Part shown: piece by piece, positions 53,947 through 64,000 of the stretch
Layout: every line of letters begins with the position of its first letter
Position numbering within the stretch: the first letter of the stretch is position 1
NCBI GenBank assembly: GCA_947184155.2
Contig: CAMXCT020001694.1
Coordinates: 62,001 to 126,000, forward strand
DNA from: Cladocopium goreaui
Taxonomy: Eukaryota; Sar; Dinophyceae; Suessiales; Symbiodiniaceae
DNA length: 64,000 nt
Direction: 5' to 3'
The notes under the pieces: generated by a model
What the model was told of the DNA's origin: nothing
Database searches by the model: none
Seen by the model: only the letters and a program-made list of their open reading frames with translations
Made by a program: the position numbers and the translations under genes

Positions 53947-55779
53947 ATGTCGGATGTGCCTTTGTGCTGGAGAGATCCACTTGGTGATGGCGGCCCATCT
54001 CTTTTGGCCAATGCCGCAGTTCCAGAAGAAGTCCAAGATGCCTTGGCACCTCGCATGGGTCGGACAGCTGGGGCAGCTGGGACAGCTGGGACAGCTGGGA
54101 CAGCTGGGACAGCAGGTGATTCTTCTGACTTCCAAAACCTGCTTGAGGCCCTCGTTTCACCACCTTCAAGCGTTTGCATTCGCTACACAGGTGCTGGAGT
54201 CACTGGAGTCACTGGAGGCTACGGGCCCACAGAAGAAGTTTCCATCAAGGCAGGTCTCTGGGAGAGTGAGAAACGAACACAGTGTGCGTTTCTGATCAAA
54301 GAAGCGCCTCCACCAATCCACTGCCCAGAGGCTCGGCTGATCGTTGGAAATGCCCATGCTTCGTCATATTGTACCCCTGACCATCCCACGAAGTTTTCCG
54401 GTGTCGATGATGAGAAAGATGAGAAAGTGGGTTTCAACTCTTCACAAGGCAATGTGGAATGTGCAGATGGGAAAAAGGATGAGGTGTCTGACATTGCAGA
54501 TTTTATTATCGATGCTACATGCGCCATGGTTGTTCTTCGGGGTTCAGATGTATTTTGCATGGGTGTTATGGCAGCAAGCCCAAAGCCATTGGAGGGCCAA
54601 CTTGTTCGACTCTGGGTTGTGCCTGAGGGAGTTAGGCCACCTAATCGTGGCAGCGTTCTGCGCGAATCTCCTTCAAAATGGCCAGCTGTTTTGGTTGCTG
54701 GTGGCCGTCTCCTAGTTCCAAGATCAGCCATTTTTGGAGCTGGTTGCAAAGGTGCTGCAGTCGAAGTCCTGTGGCGACGTGGTAGCACCACCCCCTTGGC
54801 GCCTATGAATCAAGTGCTTCATGGGTTGCAGGGGAAGATTCTGCTCCAACAGTTACCCAGTTGTGTATGCACACGCGTGCTTCAACCTATGGTAGGCCAC
54901 AGAGTTCTAGACATGTGCGCTGCGCCTGGAGGAAAGACAACACATATTGCCCAACTGCTCGGCAACTCGGGCCTGGGCTTGACATCAGTGGATCGTTCTC
55001 TAGCCAAAGTTCGTCGGATCGAAGCATTGTGTATGGCTCACGGCTTTGGAAACGTCCGCTGCCTTGCAGCGGATTCACGTCACTTGTGTAGTGACTCCAC
55101 GAAAAGTGAAAGTCAGGGCAACAATCAAATCGATGAGTCAATTTCAGAAGGTCAGAACTCTTCATCTTTATCGCCCTGGCCCCCAGAAGCAGAAACAGCA
55201 TTCCAACAAGCGCTTGCTCAGCACGGTGCTGACCGATTCCGAAGCAGCAAAAGGATTTGGAAAGCAGTTGTAGCAGCAGTAGGGCGTGGTCCGGTGACTC
55301 GCATGCAAGTCAATGAACGACTACGAACAGTCGAAGGACGCCTGGGGGTTCCGCAGCATGATAGTCCTGGTGGTCCACCTTTTCTGGAAAACTCTTTTGA
55401 CCGTATTTTGCTTGACCCACCTTGTTCAGCAATGGGGCAGCGCCCATTACTTCGATGGGGAAAGAGCCTTGCAGAAATCCAAAGTCATGCTGAGTATCAA
55501 CGTCAGTTCTTGTGCACTGCAAGCCGACTCCTGATGCCTGGTGGGGAGCTTGTGTACAGCACTTGCACTTTGACTCCCCAGGAGAATGAGGAAAATGTTG
55601 CGTGGGCACTGAGCAATCTCCCGTTGAGATTATTGGATGCACGGGAGCATGTGGCAACAGCAACTGAAGTTCTTGCCGGACTTCCAGAATGTGGCCTGAG
55701 TCAGCACCAGACTATGCAAGTTCTGAGGTTTGACCCTCGAAATTGGGATGCTGGATTCTTTATCGCGAGATTCGCAAAG
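53947..55779 (+). CDS. NSUN6: NSUN6-like RNA cytosine-C5 methyltransferase
   Basis: Uninterrupted from ATG 53947; the frame stays open to 55917 but F-F-I-A-R-F-A-K, the usual family end, meets a strong donor (AAAG|GTGAGA) at 55780, so a short last exon is likely. Order matches NSUN6: N-terminal L-L-E-A-L-V-S-P-P-S segment, PUA domain around residues 190-290, then the Rossmann methyltransferase with D-M-C-A-A-P-G-G-K-T-T-H (S-AdoMet motif, ~322), D-P-P-C-S-A-M-G-Q-R-P (~490, Cys493) and Y-S-T-C-T (Cys540), the two-cysteine pair of Nol1/Nop2/Sun enzymes. Human NSUN6 methylates C72 of certain tRNAs and some mRNA sites; the same role is inferred here. Oddities: an in-frame 9-bp repeat giving A-G-T units near residues 39-56, and an ~80-residue Ser/acidic insertion between the S-AdoMet motif and the catalytic P-P-C. 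Confidence 0.9.
54061..54116 (+). repeat. In-frame coding minisatellite (9 bp, CTGGGACAG)
   Basis: About six tandem 9-bp units inside the NSUN6-like frame, encoding Ala-Gly-Thr repeats. Unit length is a multiple of three, so copy-number change keeps the frame. Confidence 0.9.
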
Positions 55780-55917
55780 GTGAGACAAGACCTGGACAAA
55801 ATGAAGAGTGTGCAAGAAAAAGTGCGCGGTGTGGAAATGGGACATCAATTTCTGGGTTTTGCAATTGGGTCCGTTTGGTACAGGTATATAATTAGTTTCA
55901 TGAAATGTGTCTTTTGA

Positions 55918-56875
55918 AGCGGACTGTCACAAGAGCAAAACCGTGGAGACGCAGGTCATCAAAGCAGCAGAAGATCTGGACCGGGGCAAAGAACCCTGCA
56001 GCTTGAAGACGTTTTGAGATTGGATTTGAAGGAATTGAAGGAATGCTGTAATTGGTACATTGCTGCGGTGGCGGCCATGTCATGCACAATCGACGCTGCG
56101 ATAAGATGAGCGTAAAGCTGGTGGTGAAGGATGCAACGGTTCAAAAAGGATAAATGATAAAGTATTGGGAAATTCACACGTGTACGTACCGTATAGTAGA
56201 AGGTATATTATAGATGCACTTTGGTCCGGTCATTCTTTTATATTCTTTTGGTTGGCGCCAATTCAATACGAGCGCTGAAGCTCGGGCCCATCCAAGGCAA
56301 GATCAAGGTGCTCAGAGACACACGAGTGCGGACGGAATCGGTTGATGCCTCTCTCATATACAGCCTCCTCACGAAGTACACTGGATATGTGTTCACAGGG
56401 CCACTTGGCTCCTGGATGTGCAGCAAAATGTTCAAAATTATAAAAAACCAAAGCTAGCTTGCTAGCAGAAGTTAGCTTTGCTTTGGCAATGAATCGGGGG
56501 CAGATGGAATGCATGTGCGGTGATCTATCACGTTGAACTGATTTTGCCCCTGGTGTATCACTTCGAACTATCGCCCCCCGGCGTGAGTTCGAATCCCGCT
56601 GTGTGCATCCTGATGACTTATTTGAGAGCTGACGCTCATCGTCGGCTCCGCCGGATTACTTGATCCTCGATGTCATCGCAGGGTGGGCTTGAAAGCTATT
56701 GAATGAGGACCTGCGGCTTCAGAAACAGATTCCTTATGCTTGTTTGAGCATATTCATGGAATCATGGAACTGTTTTTTTCTTGAAGCAAGTCGGGAAGGC
56801 TTGTTCCCGATAGTTCCTGCGAAGGGTTTTTCCTAAAGAACTGCTGCCAATTTCACCTTTCCACTTCCTGTAAAA
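55918..56875. other. Intergenic stretch after the NSUN6-like gene
   Basis: A + strand frame at 56221-56457 and overlapping minus frames are open but unrecognised. TTCGAATCCCGC near 56590 resembles a tRNA B-box (see rejected items). GCTAGCTTGCTAGCAG near 56453-56467 is a short imperfect palindrome. Confidence 0.4.
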
Positions 56876-58905
56876 GCGCCTCTGTGTAAAGACTTCTCTG
56901 TGTAAAAGCTTCTGTGTATAAAAAAAATCTGCGTGTAAAAGCTTCTCTGTGTAAAGACTTCTCTGTGTAAAAACTTTTGTGTGTCAAAGCTTCTGCGTGT
57001 GAAAGCTTCTCTGTGTAAAGATTTCTCTGTGTAAAAACTTCTGTGTGTAAATGCGCCTGTGTAAAAGCTTCACTGTGTAAAGGCTTCTCTGTGTAAAAAC
57101 TTCTGTGTGTGAAAGCTTCCGTGTGTAAAAGCTCTCCGTGTAAAGACTTCTCTGTCGGAAAGTTTTTGTGTGTAAACGCGCCTGTGTGTTAAAGCTCTCT
57201 TCTTTGTGTAACAGCGTCTATGTGTAACAGCTTCTGTGAATAAACGCCCTTGTGTGTAAAAGCTCCTCTGTGTACAGGCTTCTCTGTGCAAAAGCTTCTG
57301 TGTGAAAAAGCTTCTGGGTGTAAAAGCTTCTCTGTGTAAAGACTTCTGGGTAAAAACTTCTGTGTGTGAAAGCTTCCGTGTGTAAAAGCTCTCTCTGTAG
57401 GCCTTCTTTGTGTAAAAGTTTCTGTCTGTAAACGCGCCTGTGTGTTAAAGTAAAGCCCTCCGTGTAAAGACTTCTTTGTGTAACAGCGTCTGTGTGTAAC
57501 AGCTTCTGTGTGTAAACGCCCTTGTGTGTAAGAGCTCCTCTGTGCAAAGGCTTCTTTGTGTAAACGCTTCTGTGTGCAAACGCGTCTGTGTGTGAAAGCT
57601 CTCTGTGTAATCACTCCTGTGTAAAAACTTCTGTGTGTAAGTGTAAAAGCTCTTCTGTGTAAACGCGTTTGTGTGCAAAATCTCCTTAGTGTAAAGACTT
57701 CTCTGTGTAAAAGCTTCGTGCGTCGGCGTAAAAGCTCCTCTGTGTAAAAACTTCTCTCTGTGTAAAAGCTTCTGCGTGTAAAAGCCAGTCTGTATAAAGA
57801 CTTCTCAGTGTAAAAGCCTCTGTGTGTAAAAGCTTCTGTGTCTAAGAGCCGCTCTGTGTAAAAACTTCTCTGTGTAAAAGCCCCTGTGTGTGTGTGTAAA
57901 AGCTGCTGCGCGTAAAAGCTGCTGCGCGTAAAAGCTTCTGTGTGTAAACGCGTCAGTGTAAAAGCTACTCACCAGCAGCATTCATCATCATATTTCCTTG
58001 TGTGCTATCTTCCCGTCTCCTCCCTCCAGCTTTCTTTCGGGCCACACTGTCGCCTAGTCTCAATCTGTAACGTTGTTTCTGGTTGAAGAATGCTAAGAAT
58101 GTGAATGAAACAGCGTCTGTGTGTAACAGGTTCTGTGTGTAGACGCCCTTGTGTGTAAAAGCTCCTCTGTGTAAAGGCTTCTCAGAGGCTTCTCTGTTTA
58201 AAAACTTCTGTGTGAAAAAATATGCGTGTAAAAGCTTCTCTGTGTAAAGACTTCTCTGTGCAAAAACTTCTGTGTGTGTGAAAGCTTCCGTGTGTAAAAA
58301 CTCTCTGTGTAAAGACTTCTTTGCGTAAAAGTTTCTGTCTGTAAACGCGCCTGTGTGTTAAAGCTCTCTGTGTAAAGACTTCTTTGCGTAACAGCGTCTG
58401 TGTCTAACAGCTTCTGTGTGTAAACGCCCTTGTGTGTAAAAGCTCCTGTGTAAAGGCTTCTCTGTGTAAACCCTTGTGCAGACGCGTCCGTGTGTAAAAG
58501 CTCCCTGTGTAATCACTTCTCTGTGTAAAAGCTTCTGTGTGCGAAAGCTCCCCTGTGTAAACGCGTTTGTGTGCAAAATCTCCTTATATAGTTTAGAGAC
58601 TTCTCTGTGTAAATGCTTCTGTGCGTAAAAGCTCCTCTGTGTAAAGATTTCTCACTGTGTAAAAGCTTCTGCGTGTAAAAGCCAGTCTGTATAAAGACTT
58701 CTCTGTGTAAAAGCTTCTGTGCGTAAAAGCTTCTGTGTGTAAACGCGTCTGTGTAAAGCTCCTCACCAGCAGCATTCATCATCATATTTTCTTGTGTCCT
58801 ATCTTCCCGTCTCCTCCCTCCAGCTTTCTTTCGGGCCACACTGTCGTCTAGTTTCAATCTGTAACGTCGTTTCTCGTTGAAGAATGCCAAGAACATGTGA
58901 AAGCA
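56876..58905. repeat. Minisatellite CTTCTCTGTGTAAAAG in two ~793-bp higher-order blocks
   Basis: Units of about 16 bp (variants of CTTCTCTGTGTAAAAG, GCGCCTGTGTGTAAAAG, ACGCGTCTGTGTGTAAAAG) fill 2 kb. A unique 140-bp insert (CACCAGCAGCATTCATCATC ... AAGAATG) appears at about 57969-58110 and again at 58762-58903, ~793 bp apart and ~95 % alike, and the order of unit variants before each insert is similar. The array therefore grew by duplication of a large block. Confidence 0.94.
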
Positions 58906-59720
58906 TCGCTCGCTTAAAAATTGAACATAAACAGCGCACAAAGTGCCGTAATTTACAGCATTTTGCGCTGTCAGTTGGCAAGAACCCGCGTAAATACCAC
59001 AGTTTTAGTCCCCGAAAGTGGATAAAACACTGTTATTTGCAGGGTTTCACTCGGGTCACGATCTTCGATTTTTGAAAAACGCGTAAATACCAGTGTTTTG
59101 CATTCATCAGGGCAAAACATCGGTTTACAGGGGTTTGGTACTGGTATAAGCCAAAAATTGCGTAAATACCAGCGTTTCAGTGTCCAAAAGTGGCCAAAAC
59201 ACAGCTATTTACAGTGTTTCGTGCCTTTACAACGTTCTTGCGTAAATCTGCATATAAATGCCAGAAAATGCTGGTCTTGCTTGCTGGTCTTGCTTGCGGG
59301 TGTTGCTTGCTGGTCCTGCTGCCTGGTTTGCTTGCTGGTCTTGCTCCTGCACTGTGTCCAGTACTCCTGCGGCCCCAAAAATCGAACCACTCCCAGCGGC
59401 AAACCCCCATGCCAGTGGGATGGATAAGCTCCAAAATTGCGCCTCAAAACTGCTTAACGTAACCTCGGAAACCGGTATATCAATAAAAGCCAGAAAGTGC
59501 TGGTCTTTCTTGCTGGTCTTGCTTGCTGTTTCTGCTGCCTGGTTTGCTTGCTGAAAATCGAACCACCCCCAGCGGCAAATCCACATGCCAGTAAGGGCAC
59601 GGGGAAGCTCCAAAATTGCACCTAAAAACTGCCTGACGTAACCTCTGGCATGTGCCTATAAAAGCAGTAATAAAAACAAGAAAAAAGTGGATTTGCTTGC
59701 TGGTCCTGCTGGCTGGTCTT
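58906..59720. repeat. Diverged tandem repeats (CGTAAATACCAG and TGCTGGTCTTGC families)
   Basis: Three ~85-bp units beginning CGTAAATACCA (about 58990, 59079, 59160), then two to three ~200-bp units containing GCTGGTCTTGCTTGCTGG, AATCGAACCAC(T/C)CCCAGCGGCAAA and AAGCTCCAAAATTGC(G/A)CCT (about 59265-59470 and 59485-59640, partial from 59690). No coding motif. Confidence 0.85.
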
Positions 59721-59865
59721 GCCTGCTGTTTCTGCTGGCTGGTTTGCTTGCTGGTCTTGTTCCTGTACTGTGTCCAGTATCGCTCCGGCTCCAGGATCGA
59801 AACGTCCCCTGCTGTCGGCTGGGGTGGGCCGATTTATTTTCTTGAAAGAGCTACAGTTGTCGTGG

Positions 59866-60361
59866 TCGTCGTTGTTGGTTGGTGGTTGGTGGTTGGTGGT
59901 TGGTGGTTGGTGGTTGGTTGTGGGTTGGTGGTGGCGTTGGTTGGTGATGGTGGTGGTGGTGGTGGTTGTTGTGGTTGTTGTGGTTGTTGTGGTTGTTGTG
60001 GTTGTTGTGGTTGTTGTGGTTGTTGTGGTTGTTGTGGTTGTTGTGGTTGTGGTGGTTGTTGTGGTTGTTGTGGTTGTTGTGGTTGTTGTTGTTGTGGTTG
60101 TTGTGGGTTGTTGTGGGTTGGTTGTTGTGTTGTGGTTGTTGTGGTTGTTGTGGTTGTTGTGGTTGTTGTTGTGGTTGTTGTGGTTGTTGTGGTTGTTGTG
60201 GTTGTTGTGGTTGTTGTGGTTGTTGTGGTTGTTGTGGTTGTTGTGGTTGTTGTGGTTGTTGTTGTTGTGGCTGTTGTTTGTTGTGGTTGTTGTGGTTGTT
60301 GTGGTTGTTGTGGTTGTTGTGGTTGTTGTGGTTGTTGTTGTTGTTGTGGTGGCGGTTTTCC
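59866..60361. repeat. GT-only minisatellite (GTTGTGGTT units)
   Basis: GGTTGGT units (59876-59945) then long 9-bp GTTGTGGTT arrays. Across about 490 bp the + strand carries almost no A or C. Poly-Thr, poly-Val and G-C-C-G frames here are artefacts. Confidence 0.98.
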
Positions 60362-60484
60362 TTGTTGTTGAAGGGTCAAAACTCTTATTCCCTGGCGCGC
60401 TCCACCTTTGCTTGGCCGGGGCCGGCGGATAAATAGGGTTGCTCAGGTTGCTCTCTCTCTCTCTCTCTCGTAATTCTATATATA

Positions 60485-60520
<36 letters not shown>

Positions 60521-61339
60521 CACATTTAACCACATATATATATATATAAATACACAGATACGTGTGTCATATCAGCACTCTATATATATATATATTGTAT
60601 GTATCTGAATCTAAACATTATGTCCGTAAGGTAAAGTAAGGTGAGGTAATGTAAAATGTAAAGTCCGGAAACAGCATGTGTCCTTACATGCCATGGGCGT
60701 TGTTTTGATCTTTATACGCGCCTTTGATACCGCTTCAGAGAATATACTATAATTCAAGAGGCAGCAAGTAGCACGCAGGGTGCATCAAGGGCAAGTGTTG
60801 CTTTGAACTTATAGCAACAGACGAAGCTTCGTTTCCAAAACTTGCATGCCAAGAGCATTGTTGAAGAAACGGGTGGCGGAACAAGGGAAACTTCCAGACT
60901 TTGCTGCCATGGAGCGTTTGTGTCATCGGCTATATATATATATATGCTTATATGTGTGTGGCTATATTATTGCGATATATATATATATATATGCCTAGCA
61001 GCAATCAAAAGCAAACATTCAGCTGAGTCTGCGCAAATGACCCTTTGGAAGTCGAATTACTTTTTTTTCAACTCACTGATTGACACTAAAAAGGCGCACC
61101 CACATTCTCTCAATACACATCTCTCCTTGAAGCCTTGCCTACCTAGCTTTCGTCCCCTTCGCTTTGGCCTCAAGTGTTGCCACCGAGCTGTTCCCAGGTC
61201 CGCCCAAGTATACAACAACAAAGGGTGCCTTGGTTAAAGATTTGTGCTATAGCAGTTGACCTTGGTGATGCTACGCATATTCTTGCAATTTTTTGCATTG
61301 TCTCAACATCCTGTTCTGCAGTGGATGCAGCAGCTGTAG
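60362..61339. other. Non-coding stretch with microsatellites
   Basis: CT run 60452-60468, TA and GTAT runs 60479-60520, TA runs at 60530-60545, 60582-60594, 60931-60944 and 60976-60992. No exon recognised. Confidence 0.5.
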
Positions 61340-63079
61340 GATCGTCCTTGGCTTGGGCGTTGGCGGGTCGATGCTGCTTTCATTTGTCGCATCCTCGGCG
61401 TAGCGTATTGAGACTGAGCTGCGCAAATTGGTGGTGCAATGTGGTGCATCATTGTGCATTCATGGAAGGTGATCATCATGGGCTTTGCCTTTTGCTGCCT
61501 GGTAGCAAAATATGTGCGAGCGGCAAGAGTTTGGGCTCTCAGGGCTCTCACACACAGTGGTGCTCCTGAACTCCTTTTGCCGCTAGCCAAGGTGTGCAGT
61601 GTATTTTGACCCTTGGCTTTGTGCAGAGAGATGCCATTGGGAGCCAGCAATCCAAAGGTCCACGCAGAACCTTCAAAGATGCTGGGGGAAATCAAGTGTG
61701 AAGTTACTCGGTCAGTTGTGGACACAATCTTGTAGACACTGCTTGTGTTTTGGCTGAGACATTCGGCGCAATATTTCAATATCCCACAATCACCCAGCCA
61801 TTTCTCAGGAATGTCTTGATGACGTGCCTCTTCTTGGTTTTGATTTGCGCGGACTACGTGCTCTTCTTGCAGGTTGGAACTGCAGTTTTTATGAGATTGG
61901 GCGGGCAGGTGTTCACTGTTGACGTCCTCGCCAGTTGTCACATTGATGGAGCTGCTAGGATGCTGAGGGTTGAATAAAGAGACCACTTCGAGTTAAAGTA
62001 CAGGCTCGGAAGCGCCATGGAAATCCACATAAGATTTTAAATCGGAGCCACGCGCTTTCGCTGCCCAGGCTGGATTGGTTACAGGGAGGAAAGGCCGCAT
62101 GATCCTCAATTTTTTCGAAAAAGCTAGCCAAATGGATGTCCCGAAAGAGCGACTTGTCTGATACATCCCTACCAAAGGTTCTTTGATCTCAGATTCCCAT
62201 GATTCTAAAAGAGGCCCATGTCACCACCAAAGGGCATGTATGATATCGCATGATTCGATGCAATCAATCAGAACTGCAGCATGGGGCCATTTCAATTTCG
62301 TGGACTTGTTTGGTGATTGGATGACATTGGATGCTTGTGTTATGCCAATGTGCCAAAATGTGTCAACAATTTGTAATTTGTCGTGATTTTTTGGATGCTG
62401 CGAACGGGGTCTTTTGGCCAAAAAAGAAACCAGTGCCAAAGTTCCAAGGTTCAACTCTTTGCTCGAAAAGCAGGTGAACTCACAGGAATGGGAATCGATC
62501 TACAAATGGTCATTCCCTCAGACAGAGCCAGATGTCAACGATGATAGCTAGGGAGTGGAAGTAGCGGTAGATCCTTTATGATCTTGTATCATTTCTAAAG
62601 TTTCTAAAGGTCCTACTATTTTTAATTGATTTACAGGAGAATTTCTGCTGATATCAATGTTCAACCTCGAAGAGCATTGTGCTGCTGCTACTGCTGCTAC
62701 TGCTGCTGTGGTGGCAACATGACTTGTGAAAGTGAAACGTGCGCTGTGGAAAGACGCACAAACACAATTTTTGTCGAACAATAATTTTCGAGCACAAAGG
62801 ACCTAGACTTAGCAAATTACATGTGTGTGCATACCTTATCTATATACTGTACATAGTTTCAAGCCTTTCAAGCGGCATTTTCATCAGCACAACCCTTTAC
62901 TGATCCAATTGTTTCTTGGGTTTGTTGATTTGAAAGCAGTGCAAGCCTGTGCAGCCTGCGCTGTTTCAAAGATTTTGATCCATTCAGGTGTGCCATTGGC
63001 CTTGCGATAGGAATTGTTTTACTCCTCTGTGCTGCAATTGCGATGCGAGAGCCTTGGTGCCAGCGGAGTGGTCACTATG
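61340..63079 (+). CDS. Unknown multi-pass membrane protein, three exons recognised
   Basis: Three splice-bounded membrane-helix exons on the + strand. 61340-61397: I-V-L-G-L-G-V-G-G-S-M-L-L-S-F-V-A-S-S, acceptor GCTGTAG, GC donor. About 61770-61872: F-L-R-N-V-L-M-T-C-L-F-L-V-L-I-C-A-D-Y-V, donor CAG|GTTGGA. 62988-63079: C-A-I-G-L-A-I-G-I-V-L-L-L-C-A-A-I-A-M-R, acceptor CCATTCAG, donor ATG|GTAAGC. Glycine-rich helices (G-x-G-x-G-G, G-x-x-x-G) suggest tight helix packing. They may form one gene or more; I do not recognise the family. A long minus-strand frame over 61303-61986 is opposite and lacks motifs. Confidence 0.42.
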
Positions 63080-63114
63080 GTAAGCCAATCATACCCAATT
63101 TAATTCACACATAT

Positions 63115-63555
63115 TCAATAGACATCGCTGCAATCCTCCAACCTGGCAATTGCTGCCCAATTCTTTAGTAGTGAGAACATGATTGGCCGGTCTAGACGTT
63201 CTTCCGCGTTCGATCGCTTTTCCTGAGCCCACGCTACATTACGCTTCTCCTGTTCCACATCTAAGAAGAATTTCCGAATATTGGTAGCGCTGCTGAAAGA
63301 AGCATCCAACACTATGCGTGACTTGGCATATCGAACGCCATGCCGTGAATGCCATGAATGCAGCTGAAGACAGAGCAATGACAGAGCAGAAAGAAGATTG
63401 GAGCCTACTAAAGTGTGCAGTGTGGCTGCACGACTGGCAGGCGAGATGCCATCGCTTCTACTAACTCCATTCATCCTTAGCTGCAGCATGGTCGGAGTCT
63501 CCATCGTTTTGCTCTGGGCTGCTTGCCTGTGTCCGTCCAGCTTGAAACCCTTCAC
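63115..63555 (-). CDS. Hypothetical protein, minus strand
   Basis: 146 codons from ATG to stop. The C-terminal half is charged and helical (N-I-R-K-F-F-L-D-V-E-Q-E-K-R, then A-Q-E-K-R-S-N-A-E-E-R-L), composed like real protein; the N-terminal half is less convincing. No family recognised. It would be the only minus-strand gene in the window, which argues against it. Confidence 0.3.
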   Translation of the reverse strand: MKGFKLDGHRQAAQSKTMETPTMLQLRMNGVSRSDGISPASRAATLHTLVGSNLLSALSLLCLQLHSWHSRHGVRYAKSRIVLDASFSSATNIRKFFLDVEQEKRNVAWAQEKRSNAEERLDRPIMFSLLKNWAAIARLEDCSDVY

Positions 63556-64000
63556 CTAAAACTAACAAATTGAAACGGCGTAAATTCCAACCAAACTTTG
63601 GTGTTTTTCAATACAGTTTAGACCCAGGGTGTGAATGTTTGACTTAAGCGAAAATGGTTACTTTAGCCTGGGCTGGCGGAAGAATTTTTACCGGCCGGGA
63701 GGCCTACGGCAGGCCCAAATATATTCGATCGCATGTGATCATCATGATCGCATTTTGTCGCGCTGTCTGAGGTCGCGCTGACCATCTCGACAGCTAGGGC
63801 CGCAGATGTTCCCAACGCTCTTGAGGCTCAGAGTTGAGCTCAACATGCTTTGTCAGCAGTAAGCGCGCAACATGAAACAGCATTCAAGCACACTCATAAA
63901 CCACTAAGTGCGTTGAAGATGTTGAAGATGTTGAAATGATTTGAAATGTGTATATATAGCAGTCAGTGGTCAGGTGTGTGTGTGTGTGTGTAACATCTGA
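63556..64000. other. Non-coding end of window
   Basis: No exon recognised. GATGTTGAA triplet near 63916-63935 and a GT run at 63974-63990. Confidence 0.45.

Noticed and set aside
56530..56625. Sequence with a tRNA-like B-box (GAGTTCGAATCCCGC)
   Set aside because: No matching A-box, anticodon arm or properly paired acceptor stem at tRNA spacing; at most a relic of a tRNA-derived SINE.
59622..60533. Minus-strand frame of ~300 codons with poly-Thr/Asn-His and + strand poly-Val or G-C-C-G frames
   Set aside because: Pure product of the GTTGTGGTT array.
61303..61986. Minus-strand frame of 227 codons
   Set aside because: No motif, and it lies opposite splice-bounded + strand membrane exons.

Overview
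This is nuclear DNA of a dinoflagellate, most likely a symbiodiniacean or close relative. The evidence is combined: huge introns full of simple repeats, introns with GT, GC and also GA 5' splice sites, expanded PPR genes, a tyrosine-recombinase (DIRS-like) retroelement, and all firmly recognised genes on the + strand, as in dinoflagellate unidirectional gene blocks. There is no sign of bacterial operons, tRNA, rRNA or CRISPR. Species assignment is inference.

Layout. 1-7 kb: two PPR-repeat genes whose first ~300 codons and upstream DNA are a recent, nearly identical duplication; they diverge exactly inside a PPR repeat. 6.9-7.5 kb: last three exons of a diflavin (sulfite/P450-reductase type) NADPH reductase. 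8.1-8.9 kb: large TATC/TCTAA satellite. 13.3-26.3 kb: one ABC transporter of the SbmA/BacA/YddA (ABC_membrane_2) type, which I rebuilt from more than 20 small exons by matching reading phase across introns; its introns hold a 104/207-bp satellite and long microsatellites. 28.8-32.9 kb: a Calx-beta domain exon followed by a second ABC-transporter-like gene whose ATPase domain has lost its catalytic motifs. 34.8-35.3 kb: TACA satellite. 35.6 kb: a membrane-protein exon. 36.9-44.6 kb: a nearly intact DIRS-like retroelement with split direct repeats, two gag-like ORFs and a 1692-codon pol that reads RT - RNase H - methyltransferase-like - tyrosine recombinase. 46.0-47.5 kb: a membrane-protein gene of unknown function. 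48.6-49.3 kb: 5' half of a type-B carboxylesterase. 50.1-51.1 kb: exons of a choline-transporter-like (SLC44) protein. 52.1-53.3 kb: two minisatellites. 53.9-55.8 kb: NSUN6-like RNA m5C methyltransferase. 56.9-60.4 kb: a chain of minisatellites ending in a ~490-bp stretch whose + strand is almost only G and T. 61.3-63.1 kb: exons of an unidentified multi-pass membrane protein.

The genes do not form a shared pathway. Membrane transport (two ABC proteins, SLC44, two unknown membrane proteins) and organelle or RNA work (PPR, NSUN6) dominate. Exon boundaries were deduced by eye from reading phase, family similarity and splice dinucleotides; no transcript evidence was available, so single boundaries may be off by a few bases.
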